A stretch of 64,000 nt of DNA from an uncultured beta proteobacterium (GTDB lineage Bacteria > Pseudomonadota > Gammaproteobacteria > Burkholderiales > Burkholderiaceae_C): assembly GCA_903873485.1 (NCBI GenBank), contig CAIQOO010000101.1:1-64000 (forward strand), read 5' to 3'. This document shows positions 1 to 8,754 of the stretch, in pieces. A program made the translations under genes and the position numbers. Each line of letters opens with the position of its first letter. Position 1 is the stretch's first letter. The notes under the pieces were generated by a model. It was not told where the DNA came from and made no database searches. It saw only the letters and a list, made by a program, of their open reading frames with translations.

Positions 1-299
1 CAAAAAGTCATCATTGTTAATTTATAAAATAATCATTAGTTTTCATATAACGATATGATGCCAAAGAACTAAATATTTAGGATGTATAACTTGATCAGTT
101 GAAGTATCTACATGTATCTATATCACGATAAGTCATCTATAAGCCATTGGTAATAATTTTATGCCGACATCTCCTCCGCAAATGGTTGATTTATAAATAG
201 AAGTAAAAACTGAATACGTTTTCAGACAGAGTGCGTCGTGTCGTTGAAACTGCTGTTTGCATAACCAAAGAATAGACCAAAAGCGATCATTTGAAGTTG
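1..299. other. AT-rich intergenic stretch, nothing recognised
   Basis: This leading segment is clearly AT-richer than the flagellar operon that follows. It contains only short open frames with no recognisable product. It could hold the promoter or 3' flank of a gene outside the window. I see no RNA gene and no obvious terminator hairpin. Confidence 0.5.
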
Positions 300-1532
300 T
301 CAATGCGCTACCGCAGTCGCGGCAGCCAGGGTGCGCAGCAATGCCAGGTTCACATCTTCCAGATCAAACCCGTGGCATTCACACAGGGCCTCGGTGGCGG
401 TGTTGCTGCCGGGGCACTCCAGCGCAGCCGCCATCGCCAGATAGGGCCAGTACGGCCCGTCATGGCTGAGCAGCGCGGTGTTGACGCGCTCCGACAATGG
501 CAAGCTGGCGAGGGCATCTGCCAGTGGCTCGCCCAGCAGCAGATCAATTTGCGACAGCAGGCCGCATAAATACAGCTCGCGCTTGAGCGCATCACCCTCA
601 CCGGCATCCAGCAATTCCGCCATCAAACGAGCGCGCAGCGTCATGCCATGGCGAATGGGCTGCAGGTTCAGGTCGCTGCCGCCGACATGCCGCATTTGCT
701 CTTGCAGCCAGCTCTTGACACGGCCCAGGCCCAGCACCATCAGCCCTGGGCGTAAGGCATCCACTTCGCGGCGCAGGCCGACTCCGGCCGAGTTGATAAA
801 ACGCAAAAACCGATAGGCCAGCAGGGCATCCTGGCCCATAAGCTGCTCGATTTGCTCCATCGCCGCGTCGGCATCAATGGCCCGGACAAGCTGCGTCATG
901 ACGGCATGGTCAGGCTGAATGCGGGTTTGACGGTAGCCATGCAGTACATCTTCCACCGGCCAGCCGAGCAGCGTCGCACCCTGCTGGTTCAGGCAGTGAT
1001 CGGCCAGCACCCGGCTTGCCACCGCCTGGTAGATTTGGCCGCGTTGCACCGGGCTGACTGAAACCGGCCCGGCATCATGGCCCCGGTTTTGACGCAAGGC
1101 GATGCGCAAGGCGGCCAGCGCGTCGTCGGTGCTCAGGGTCAGGATGCTTTGCGAAAAGCAGCCGGCATAAGCCGCCTTGCAGTGGCTGCCGGGTTCGCCC
1201 CGCCAGACCAGTGACAGGCCGCGTTGCTGAGCGCGCATCACGCGCTGGGCCATGCCATGCTCCTGCAACAGCGCATCCGTGACCTCGATGCGTGCCAGTT
1301 TGGCCGGGCTCAAATCGAGCAAGCCGGCCAGCAGACTGGCGGATGGCGTTGCCAGCAGCAGCGGCGCTGCCCGCAGCGGCCATATGTCGCCCAGGCTGGC
1401 CAACAGGTGACTGGCGTCAATGGCACTGCCCTGGTGTGGCGCCAGTTCAAGCCGCACACCGGCCACTTGGCGCTGCACGTTCCAGAGCAACTGGCAGCCC
1501 AGCGCGACATGGTGCAAAACGCCAGCAGTCAT
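300..1532 (-). CDS. HDOD-domain signalling protein with degenerate EAL-like N-terminus
   Basis: The 410-residue protein has two parts. Residues ~1-180 resemble a degenerate EAL fold but lack an EAL signature, so cyclic-di-GMP hydrolysis is unlikely. Residues ~190-385 look like an HDOD domain (DALLAYRFLRFINSAG and LMVLGLGRVKSWL segments), a non-catalytic HD relative used in signalling and motility control. The gene starts only four bases after the flgL stop and on the same strand, so it is probably the last gene of the flg operon. The family is known; the exact partner or ligand cannot be read from sequence. Confidence 0.75.
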   Translation of the reverse strand: MTAGVLHHVALGCQLLWNVQRQVAGVRLELAPHQGSAIDASHLLASLGDIWPLRAAPLLLATPSASLLAGLLDLSPAKLARIEVTDALLQEHGMAQRVMRAQQRGLSLVWRGEPGSHCKAAYAGCFSQSILTLSTDDALAALRIALRQNRGHDAGPVSVSPVQRGQIYQAVASRVLADHCLNQQGATLLGWPVEDVLHGYRQTRIQPDHAVMTQLVRAIDADAAMEQIEQLMGQDALLAYRFLRFINSAGVGLRREVDALRPGLMVLGLGRVKSWLQEQMRHVGGSDLNLQPIRHGMTLRARLMAELLDAGEGDALKRELYLCGLLSQIDLLLGEPLADALASLPLSERVNTALLSHDGPYWPYLAMAAALECPGSNTATEALCECHGFDLEDVNLALLRTLAAATAVAH

Positions 1533-1536
1533 GGCA

Positions 1537-2898
1537 TTAACTGATGAAGTTAAAGAGTGACAGCTTCTGGATTTGCGCGTAAGTCTGGAGCGCTGCCGAG
1601 TAGCCGGTTTGCTGATTCTGGAAGTCCGAGATGCCTTTCACCATGTCGAGGTCTTCGGCGCGGGAACGGTTGTCTTCCATTTGAATGCTGCGCTTTTCCT
1701 GGTTGCCCGAAATGCGGTCAGCGCGGTTGAGCAACTCGCCGGCCTGGCCGCGCACGTTGGAGACACGCTCCATGCCAATGTCGATGTTGTGCAGCGCCTG
1801 GCTAACGGCCTGGGTTGAGGCGTTGTTGTTGACGGCCACGCCAATATCGCGAATCGCATCGTCCATGACGCTGAAGATGCTCGGGCTGGAGTCGATGGTC
1901 ACTGTGTCCCCCAATTTGGGCGTGCCCGTGATCGTGAACGCTAGGCCGGGTATGCCGGTTTCTCCCGGTGTAATGAAGTTGGCTGCATCAGGTACCTTGA
2001 TGCTGGTACCGGTTGGGTAGCTGTTCGTTACAGGTGAGACGATCGCTGGCGTTGTGCCACCAGACACAGGTGGTGTTTCGGTGATGTTGTAAATGACGGT
2101 GGTCGTACCGGGCACGGTGGTGGTGTCCACAGAAGTAAATGCCAGAGTGTATTTGGGGTAAGGCACATTAGCGGGCGGAGCAACGGCTTGTGCTGCGGTG
2201 GCGATGGCTGAGACGATGGCACTGTCGGTGATCACCACGTTGTCAGTAATCAGGGTGCGGTCGGGGCTGATCAGGCCATCGACGGGGTTGGTGACTATGG
2301 CATTGAAAGTGCCGTCGCGGGCCGGCTGGTGCATGAATGCGCTGTCGCCGTCCAGGGTAAATGGAATGCTCACGGCGCTGGCGGCTGACTGGCCGGGCAG
2401 ACCATTAAATGTGTAGTCCGGTGCCGTTGCCTGCGGCCCGACAAAGGGGGTCAAGGCGCTGCCGAGCGCGTTGAACAGGGGTAGCCCGCTGGTATCTTTG
2501 GTGTTGGCCAAGGCAAAAACCTGGTCGCGCAGGCCCTGCATTTCGATGGCGATGGTGTGGCGCTCGGCACCGCTATGCACACCATTGCCAGCGCTGACCA
2601 CCAGTTCACGAAATCTGTGTAGGGCATCGGTGACGTCGCCTAGGGTGCTTTCTGCCTGGGTGATGGCGGTGCGCTGCGACTCCAGCGCACGCTGGTCGGT
2701 GGCAATCCGGCTGATGCGGGTCAAGGCCCGCTCGGCAATGGCGGCACTGGTGGGGTCGTCGCTGGCACGCACCACGCGCTTGCCAGAAGTCAGGTTTTCT
2801 TGCAGGCCAGACAGGGCCGCCTGCCGCGCGGTGACGGTGCGTATCGCGTTGTCGTAAGTGTTGGCAGAGCCGAGTCGTGCCGTGGAGAGTGTTGCCAT
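1537..2898 (-). CDS. flgL: Flagellar hook-filament junction protein FlgL (HAP3)
   Basis: FlgL forms the second junction ring between hook and filament. The N-terminal ~150 residues have the flagellin-like helical pattern (LQENLTSGKRVVRASDDP), and the last ~80 residues carry the matching C-terminal coiled coil ending in LSLFNFIS. At 453 residues it is much longer than the ~317 of the enteric protein; the extra length is a Pro/Thr/Val-rich central region (~170-330), presumably surface exposed. It follows flgK after a 23-base gap, with AGGAG upstream of the ATG. Confidence 0.93.
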   Translation of the reverse strand: MATLSTARLGSANTYDNAIRTVTARQAALSGLQENLTSGKRVVRASDDPTSAAIAERALTRISRIATDQRALESQRTAITQAESTLGDVTDALHRFRELVVSAGNGVHSGAERHTIAIEMQGLRDQVFALANTKDTSGLPLFNALGSALTPFVGPQATAPDYTFNGLPGQSAASAVSIPFTLDGDSAFMHQPARDGTFNAIVTNPVDGLISPDRTLITDNVVITDSAIVSAIATAAQAVAPPANVPYPKYTLAFTSVDTTTVPGTTTVIYNITETPPVSGGTTPAIVSPVTNSYPTGTSIKVPDAANFITPGETGIPGLAFTITGTPKLGDTVTIDSSPSIFSVMDDAIRDIGVAVNNNASTQAVSQALHNIDIGMERVSNVRGQAGELLNRADRISGNQEKRSIQMEDNRSRAEDLDMVKGISDFQNQQTGYSAALQTYAQIQKLSLFNFIS

Positions 2899-2921
2899 GA
2901 TGAGGACTCCTGCGCTTGATG

Positions 2922-4994
2922 TTAGCGACTCATGGTTTGAATCAGGGTGTCAAAGATGCCCTGTGCAATCTGAATCATTTTGGCTGAAGCTTGATAGGCC
3001 TGCTGGAATTGCAGCAGTTTGGCGGCTTCTTCGTCCAGATTCACCCCCGAGATACCGGTTCGGTCTTTTTCCAGATTGGCTGCAATGGTGCCCGATACCT
3101 CGGCGGTGTAATTGGCGCTTTGGGTGCGGATGCCGATCTGCGAGATCAGGCTGGCATAACCATCGGTCAGCGCTGAGCCATCAAACATGGCGACATCGCG
3201 CAGGTTCATCATGGCACTGGCGTTGCCCGAGTTGAGCTTCAGGTTGATATTGTTGTTGTGCGGCAGGAGGGTGACTGGGTCAAGCGAGTTGTCCTTGATG
3301 CCAAATACCGTGAACGTGTCACCTGCTTTGGGTGCTCCTTGAAGCACCAGCGACCACTCAGTCAGGGGCGCAGTGGCCGGGATAGTGCCCTCAATGGCTT
3401 GTCCGGACGTGTAAACGAAGGCCGTGGTGTTGGGCGGGATTTCATCGCTGCGGGTAAAACTGTTGGCCCCGGTAAAGGTCAGCACGACCGGGGTGGCGGT
3501 GGTTTCAACCGTCGGCGGGTTGGTGCGGGCCTGCAAACTGGCAAGTTGCAGGCTACCGGTGTTGGTGGTGCCCATTTTTCCGGCCACCGGGCTGGCCACG
3601 GCCAGCGCCCGTGGGCTGGCAAACTCGGAACTGATGTTGCTGGCCGAGGTGCTAAAGGGTTTCAGCAAAAAGCGGTCACCAGCGACCACCAGCGTTAATG
3701 GAGCCGTGGAAAATTTCAAACCGTCAAACCCGGTTCCGGTATAAGGCCCGGCGACTGGATCGGTTGCGGTCTGAAATAAAAACGTGCCGGTGGCAGATGC
3801 ATAGGTGAACTGGATGGGTGTCTGATCAGAGCGTCGCGTGATGTTGCCGGCTGCGTTCGAGGTGAAATTGACTTCGTAGTCCGACGCTGCAAACTTTGTG
3901 ACATCGCTGATATCGGCAATCGACAGTGTCAGGTCGTAGTTGGTACTGTTTGCCGGAGTCGGTTTCAACACAGTCGCTGCACCAAATACATTCAAGACAC
4001 CGGTTGTCGTCGGCGTGAACAAATTTCCCCCCACATTGCCATCCAGATCCAGCCCCAGCTTGTGCTGCTCGTTCATGCTGGTGCTGACTGCCAGGGTGTA
4101 GCGCCCCAGCAGGTTGCGGGCTTCACCCATGTCTGCGTTCTGGAACCGCAGCATCCCCGGCACCTCACCACCGCCGAGGACGTTTTCATCCATCATCACG
4201 CTTTGCCCGCTGCGGGTCAGGGTCAACTTGGCCTTGAGGGGGTCACCAAAGTCGTCGCTGGTCAAACTGAGTTTGGCGACCGAGGTACCCAGCACCAGCG
4301 ATTGACTGCCACCGATGAAAATGCCCACCGTGCCATCGGTGGCCGGGATCGAGGTGGTCTGGATGTACTGGTTCAGCTCACGCACCATTTGATCGCGCTG
4401 GTCGAGCAAGTCGTTGGGCGGCTGCCCATTGCCCTGGACGCGTGCAATTTTGTCATTGACCAAGGCAATGCTGTCGGCCAGCGTGTTGATGGAATTGAAC
4501 TTGTTGTTGAGTTCCAGCGTCACGCCAGCCTGCAGATCATCGAGGCTGACAGAGGTGTTGCGAATGCGCAGGGCGGTTTCATTGACACGGGTCAAGGCCG
4601 CAGTGCGCGCCGTCATGTCGGTCGGTGCGCTTGCCACATCAGAAAACGAATTGAGCATGTCGCTCACTGCTGCACCGAGGCCGCTGGCACCGCCTTGAAA
4701 CAGGGTCTCAAGCTGCCTTAGCTTGTCAGCACGCGCTGTGTCGCCTGAACTGATGGCACCCGCCAGGGCGGACTGGCGGGTTAAAAATTCACTGTAAGTT
4801 CGCGCGATGGTGGCAACTTCGACCCCCTTGCCAATGTAGCCGGCACCGGTGAATTGTCCCGGCACGGTTTGCAATGCCACCGATTGGCGCGAATAGCCCG
4901 GCGTGTTGACGTTGGCAATGTTGTTGCCCGCCGTTTGCAGCGCCGTCTGATTGGCCATCAGTGCCCGGGCACCGACGTTGAGCAGACCGCTCAT
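2922..4994 (-). CDS. flgK: Flagellar hook-associated protein FlgK (HAP1)
   Basis: FlgK is the first hook-filament junction protein. The N-terminus carries the rod/hook family motif NNIANVNTPGYSRQ near residue 30, and the C-terminus has the conserved NLDEEAAKLLQFQQAYQASA segment followed by a short helix. The protein has 690 residues against ~550 in enterics; the surplus lies in the variable middle (~320-620). The start codon overlaps the flgJ stop by four bases, so translation is likely coupled. Confidence 0.94.
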   Translation of the reverse strand: MSGLLNVGARALMANQTALQTAGNNIANVNTPGYSRQSVALQTVPGQFTGAGYIGKGVEVATIARTYSEFLTRQSALAGAISSGDTARADKLRQLETLFQGGASGLGAAVSDMLNSFSDVASAPTDMTARTAALTRVNETALRIRNTSVSLDDLQAGVTLELNNKFNSINTLADSIALVNDKIARVQGNGQPPNDLLDQRDQMVRELNQYIQTTSIPATDGTVGIFIGGSQSLVLGTSVAKLSLTSDDFGDPLKAKLTLTRSGQSVMMDENVLGGGEVPGMLRFQNADMGEARNLLGRYTLAVSTSMNEQHKLGLDLDGNVGGNLFTPTTTGVLNVFGAATVLKPTPANSTNYDLTLSIADISDVTKFAASDYEVNFTSNAAGNITRRSDQTPIQFTYASATGTFLFQTATDPVAGPYTGTGFDGLKFSTAPLTLVVAGDRFLLKPFSTSASNISSEFASPRALAVASPVAGKMGTTNTGSLQLASLQARTNPPTVETTATPVVLTFTGANSFTRSDEIPPNTTAFVYTSGQAIEGTIPATAPLTEWSLVLQGAPKAGDTFTVFGIKDNSLDPVTLLPHNNNINLKLNSGNASAMMNLRDVAMFDGSALTDGYASLISQIGIRTQSANYTAEVSGTIAANLEKDRTGISGVNLDEEAAKLLQFQQAYQASAKMIQIAQGIFDTLIQTMSR

Positions 4995-5926
4995 GTGCGC
5001 TGGGCCAGCACCGTCGTCCGCTGCTGCAGACGCTGCGTGGTCTCAATGGCGCGACTCAGCTTGGCCGCATAGTTGGGGTCGGTGGCATAGCCGGCCTTTT
5101 GCAGACTGCTGGCAAAGGCCTGGGCCGAGCCGGTCTGCTCGCTGACTTTGGCGTAGCGCGGCGATTCGGTGATCAGCCGGGCGTAGTCGCGAAACGATTC
5201 GTCGTAAGAGTCGTAAGCGCGAAACTTGGCGACCTGCTTTTTCGCCACGCCGTTGACATATTCGGTGGTCGTGACCTCGGCCACCTTGCCGGTCCAACCG
5301 GCACCGGCCTTGATGCCAAACAGGTTGTACGACGGCTGACCCCCGGCCTTTTTGATTTCGAACTTACCCCAGCCGGTTTCATGTCCGGCTTGCCCGACCA
5401 TGAAACTGGCTGGAATGCCGGACTCTTTTTCGATGCGGGCAGCAGCTTCAGTGTGGCGCTCGACAAAACCGCTTTGGCTCAAGGTCGGTTTCGGCGCGTT
5501 GGTCGTACTGGCGGCGCTGTTGGCACTGTAGGCGGCCAGCGAAGCGGCTTTGCCCAGCGCGCTGATGGGCCGGGCTGGCTTGGGGCTGGTTGCCGCCGCA
5601 TCGGGCAGCGCAACACCCATTTGACGCGACAACTGGGCGGCAATCAAATCCGACAGGCCACCTGGCCGGCCCGACATCTGCACGGCAAATTGCTGGTCCA
5701 GCAGGTCGGCACCCAGATCGCCGCCGGGGCTGTCCAACATGCCAGACTTCATGGTGGCTTCGCGCATGCTCTTGATGAGTTCGCGCATGAACAGCGACTC
5801 AAACTGTTTGGCGGTTTCCCGGATCGCCGCTGGCGAATCCTGCCCGGCCTGCAGTTTCAATTTGCCCAGCGACCCGGCATCGGCCGCCAGCGCATTCGAC
5901 ACGCTGCTGGTTTGGCCGAGGCTCAT
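4991..5926 (-). CDS. flgJ: FlgJ: rod-cap protein with peptidoglycan hydrolase domain
   Basis: This is a dual-domain FlgJ. Residues ~35-105 form the rod-binding/capping domain (KQFESLFMRELIKSMR). Residues ~150-305 are a glucosaminidase-type muramidase domain with the catalytic Glu in GQAGHETGWGK and the downstream YDSYDESFRDYARL pattern. It caps the growing rod in the periplasm and opens the murein layer. The 311-residue length is typical of the beta/gamma two-domain form. It abuts flgI (TGATG-type one-base overlap) and overlaps flgK by four bases. Confidence 0.94.
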   Translation of the reverse strand: MSLGQTSSVSNALAADAGSLGKLKLQAGQDSPAAIRETAKQFESLFMRELIKSMREATMKSGMLDSPGGDLGADLLDQQFAVQMSGRPGGLSDLIAAQLSRQMGVALPDAAATSPKPARPISALGKAASLAAYSANSAASTTNAPKPTLSQSGFVERHTEAAARIEKESGIPASFMVGQAGHETGWGKFEIKKAGGQPSYNLFGIKAGAGWTGKVAEVTTTEYVNGVAKKQVAKFRAYDSYDESFRDYARLITESPRYAKVSEQTGSAQAFASSLQKAGYATDPNYAAKLSRAIETTQRLQQRTTVLAQRT

Positions 5927-7086
5927 CAGATCACCTCCAGCTCGGCATGGAGTGCGCCGGCTGCCTTGATCGCCTGCAAAATGGCCAGCAAGTCTTGCGG
6001 TGTGGCACCCAGCGAATTCAGGGCGCGCACCACATCGGCGAGCTGCGGCGCAGCGGGGAGTTGAATCAGCATGCCCGGCTCTTGCCGGATCTGGATGTCA
6101 GACTTTTCCGTGACGGTGGTTTGTCCGCCAGAGAGTGCATTGGGCTGGCTGACACTCGGCGTGGTGCTGATGCTGATCGACAAGTTGCCGTGCGCCACGG
6201 CACAGGCACCCAGCGTCACGGCCTGGTTCATTACGATCGAACCGGTGCGCGAATTGACCACCACCTTGGCCGAAGGCACGGATGACTCCAGCGGCAACTC
6301 TTCCAGTTCGGCCATAAAGGTCACCCTGGCATCTGGCTCGCCGGGGGCGTTGACCTTGATCGTGCGGCCATCAAGCGCTTGCGCCGAGCCGGCACCAAAT
6401 TTGGCATTGATGGCCTGCGCCACGCGCCGGGCGGTCTGAAAATCAGAGGCTTCCAGTCCGAGCGTGATGCTGGTGCCCTCCTGCAATGGCGTTGGAACGC
6501 TACGTTCTACCTGGGCGCCGCCGGGAATGCGCCCGGCGCTCAGGTGGTTGACCTGCACTTTGCTGCCACCGGCGGCGGCACCGGCACCGGCCACCACCAG
6601 ATTGCCCTGGGCAATGGCATAAATCTCGCCATCGGCACCTTTGAGCGGGGTTGCAATCAGCGTGCCGCCCTTGAGCGACTTCGAGTTGCCGACCGAAGAA
6701 ACATTCACGTCAATCGCCTGGCCAGGCCGGGCAAAGGCGGGCAAGCCGGCGGTGACCAGCACGGCAGCCACATTCTTGAGTTGCAGTTTGGAGACCGCAT
6801 CGACCGGCAGGGTGATGCCAAGCTGCTGCAAATAGTTCGTCATGCCCTGGGAGGTGTAAGGCATCTGGGTGGTTTGGTCACCGGTGCCGTCAAGCCCCAC
6901 CACCAGGCCAAAACCGGTCAACTGGTTGCTGCGCACGCCTTCAACGGCTGCCACCTCCTTGATGCGCACGGCCTGGGCCGGTGGCGGGAATGCCGCCCCC
7001 AGCAAGGCCAGCGCCAGCAGCAGCAATGAAAGACAGGCGTGAAGCCGGTGCTGGCTGGGCTTTGGTGTGTTGGTTGAATCGTGCAT
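5926..7086 (-). CDS. flgI: Flagellar P-ring protein FlgI
   Basis: FlgI polymerises in the periplasm into the P ring around the rod. A Sec signal peptide is visible (hydrophobic LSLLLLALALLGAAF, cleavage after PAQA near residue 39), followed by the hallmark RIKEVAAVEGVRSNQLTGFG and GLDGTGDQT. Length after processing (~347) fits the family. The first ~10 residues before the hydrophobic core may be upstream of the true start. The gene sits after the mazF-like toxin gene, so the usual flgH-flgI adjacency is broken here. Confidence 0.94.
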   Translation of the reverse strand: MHDSTNTPKPSQHRLHACLSLLLLALALLGAAFPPPAQAVRIKEVAAVEGVRSNQLTGFGLVVGLDGTGDQTTQMPYTSQGMTNYLQQLGITLPVDAVSKLQLKNVAAVLVTAGLPAFARPGQAIDVNVSSVGNSKSLKGGTLIATPLKGADGEIYAIAQGNLVVAGAGAAAGGSKVQVNHLSAGRIPGGAQVERSVPTPLQEGTSITLGLEASDFQTARRVAQAINAKFGAGSAQALDGRTIKVNAPGEPDARVTFMAELEELPLESSVPSAKVVVNSRTGSIVMNQAVTLGACAVAHGNLSISISTTPSVSQPNALSGGQTTVTEKSDIQIRQEPGMLIQLPAAPQLADVVRALNSLGATPQDLLAILQAIKAAGALHAELEVI

Positions 7087-7159
7087 TTGGTTTACCCCTC
7101 GGCACGATTCTGCGCAACTTGATCACGACAGAAAGAAAAATAAGCAGCAGAAAAGCCCG

Positions 7160-7528
7160 CTATCTGTCCGTGTTGCAATCTGCTCCAGCGATCGCCCCCA
7201 CCCGCGCCGAAACCTCGTCCATCAGCGCCTGTGGGCAGGCCTCTTTGAACCTGGCTTTGCGTTGCCGCCAATCAAGCGCTTTGAGCTGATGGCAATGGAC
7301 GGCACCTTGGGTCTCCAGCCCCAGCCCCATCAAGGTGACAACGGTGCCATAGGTCCGCGATGAGGCTGCGGCCCCCTGGGAAATCGGGCACACCATTGCC
7401 AGCCCTTGCGCATTGAACAGCTTGCTGCTGATGACCAGGCCAAAATGCGGCCCCTGCATCTCTCGCCCGGCCGCCGGGTCAAACTCCAGATGCACAATGT
7501 CGCCGCGTTGGGGCACATACGCCATCAC
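7160..7528 (-). CDS. MazF/PemK-family toxin (mRNA interferase-like)
   Basis: The 122-residue protein has the compact MazF/ChpB layout: PQRGDIVHLEFDPAAGREMQG at the start (family GDI/VxxDFxPxxGxEq), HFGLVISSKLFN, then MVCPISQ. This family cleaves single-stranded mRNA and is neutralised by a MazE-type antitoxin. The gene overlaps the antitoxin stop by four bases (ATGA), the usual toxin-antitoxin coupling. It lies in the same orientation between flgH and flgI. No frame damage is seen, so it may be functional. Confidence 0.85.
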   Translation of the reverse strand: MMAYVPQRGDIVHLEFDPAAGREMQGPHFGLVISSKLFNAQGLAMVCPISQGAAASSRTYGTVVTLMGLGLETQGAVHCHQLKALDWRQRKARFKEACPQALMDEVSARVGAIAGADCNTDR

Positions 7529-7770
7529 CCGACCTCCAAGCCAACTGCCGGCATTTCTTCCCAGCCCTCAACCCGGGGCAGGCCATCCGGCATTTCCGCC
7601 ATCAGATCAGCTAATTTGTAACGTGGCTTGGACGGTGCTTGAACCGTCATTGTTTCGCCCGCAAGGTGTAGTTCAACCTGTGAACCATCGAACAAGCCGT
7701 TTTGATCAACAAAAGCCTTGGGAACGGTCATCACCAACGACCCCCCGGCTCGGCGCAGCGATTGCAGCAT
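7525..7770 (-). CDS. MazE/ChpS-family antitoxin
   Basis: An 81-residue AbrB/MazE-like protein: the N-terminal half (LRRAGGSLVMTVPKAFVDQNGL) is the swapped-hairpin DNA-binding domain that would bind its own promoter, and the C-terminal half (YKLADLMAEMPD) is the toxin-binding tail. An AGAGGAG ribosome site precedes the ATG. It is followed by the MazF-like toxin with a 4-base overlap. Product assignment rests on motif layout and gene pairing. Confidence 0.82.
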   Translation of the reverse strand: MLQSLRRAGGSLVMTVPKAFVDQNGLFDGSQVELHLAGETMTVQAPSKPRYKLADLMAEMPDGLPRVEGWEEMPAVGLEVG

Positions 7771-7787
7771 GGCAATACTCCTCTGGG

Positions 7788-7806
7788 CTAAAAAGTGCTA
7801 TTTTAG
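7788..7806. promoter_or_regulatory. Palindrome upstream of mazE-like gene, candidate operator
   Basis: An inverted repeat (CTAAAA / TTTTAG arms, 7-base centre) lies ~20 bases upstream of the antitoxin start and overlaps an AT-rich TAAAAT box that could be a -10 element on the reverse strand. MazE-type antitoxins repress their own promoters by binding palindromes, so this is a plausible operator; no binding data are available. Confidence 0.4.
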
Positions 7807-7893
7807 TAGGATAATTAACGAATGGGCGAGTGGCAATCCCTCATGGCCCAACCTGCGTCAACCAGGTTGTAAGGTGATTTCCAAGAATAAAAA

Positions 7894-8619
7894 TCAGAAC
7901 GGCAGAAAGCTGAAAAAGAACCGTGTTAACCAACCAACTGTCTGCGCTTCGGCCTGCGCTCCCCGGCCTTTGGACTCCATGCGGGCATTGGCCACCTGGG
8001 TTGAGTTGATCAAATTGCCCGGCTGGATCAGGCGCGGGTCAATCGTGCCCGAAAAGCGCATCACATCGACATTCTGATTCACGCCGATTTGCTTGTCGCC
8101 TGCCACCACCAGGTGGCCGTTGGGCAGCACCTCGACCACGGTGGCGGTGATGCTGCCGTAAAAGGTGTTGGCGCTCTCGGTTCCGCCCTTGCCGGAAAAG
8201 TCGCTTTCTGAGGATGTGCCGATACCGGCCTTCAGGTTCGCCAGATCCATCGGTGAAAGAAGCGGAAACGCGCTGATGCTGGCAGCGCCAGAACTGGTGC
8301 GGTTAGCCGTCGATTTGGACACCTGACTGGCGGTGACTTTTTCGACAATCTGAATGGTGACCATGTCACCGACCAGACGGGCACGGGTGTCTTCAAACGC
8401 CGGACGGTAAGAGGCTTTTTGAAACAGGCTGCCGGTGGCGGGTCCCTTGGCGGCGCGGGGTGGGGCCAGCGGTTCGGCCTGAGCCGGTTCCGGAAACTCC
8501 ACCGCCACGGTTTGCGGCAGCGACGAGCAGCCACTGCCAATTATGGATAAAAACACCGTCAAACCCAATAGGAACAAGCGCTGACAGCTATTTTTATTAT
8601 AGCTATTGAATGGCTTCAT
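7894..8619 (-). CDS. flgH: Flagellar L-ring lipoprotein FlgH
   Basis: FlgH forms the outer-membrane L ring. A lipoprotein signal ends in IGSGC with the lipidated Cys near residue 31. The mature part shows LVGDMVTIQIVEKVTASQ, SGKGGTESANTFYGSITATVVEVLPNGHLVVAGDKQIGVN (split across ~100-190) typical of FlgH. The signal-peptide codons (residues ~4-21) are supplied by a copy of the dispersed 48-bp repeat described separately. AAGGTG precedes the ATG. The next gene downstream is the mazE-like antitoxin rather than flgI. Confidence 0.94.
   Translation of the reverse strand: MKPFNSYNKNSCQRLFLLGLTVFLSIIGSGCSSLPQTVAVEFPEPAQAEPLAPPRAAKGPATGSLFQKASYRPAFEDTRARLVGDMVTIQIVEKVTASQVSKSTANRTSSGAASISAFPLLSPMDLANLKAGIGTSSESDFSGKGGTESANTFYGSITATVVEVLPNGHLVVAGDKQIGVNQNVDVMRFSGTIDPRLIQPGNLINSTQVANARMESKGRGAQAEAQTVGWLTRFFFSFLPF
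8555..8610 (-). repeat. 48-bp dispersed repeat inside flgH signal-peptide codons
   Basis: The forward-strand reading matches the intergenic copies at 20985 and 22663 in order and spacing: a CC-rich end, CAAGCGC in the middle, AGCTATTT and a terminal TATAG. Here it is translated as part of the FlgH lipoprotein signal. Judged by eye only; similarity is strong in the AGCGC/AGCTATTT core. Confidence 0.6.
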
Positions 8620-8650
8620 GAGACACCTTAAAAGTTAACGTAAAACACCA

Positions 8651-8719
8651 CCGTTCGTGGTGAGCTTGTCGAACCACAGCCTTGATAGAAAAGCCCTTCG
8701 ACAAGCTCAGGGCGAACGG
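8651..8719. repeat. REP-like palindromic repeat between flgH and flgG
   Basis: The two arms CCGTTCGTGGTGAGCTTGTC and CTTCGACAAGCTCAGGGC..GAACGG are near-perfect reverse complements across a ~25-base centre, giving a strong hairpin in the flgG-flgH spacer. A second copy of this family is found inside fliK (48691-48773). Such elements are dispersed in many proteobacterial genomes. In this operon it could stabilise mRNA or attenuate read-through into flgH. Confidence 0.8.
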
Positions 8720-8754
8720 TTTCATTATTCGGGGTGGTCGGCAGACCATGCAAG

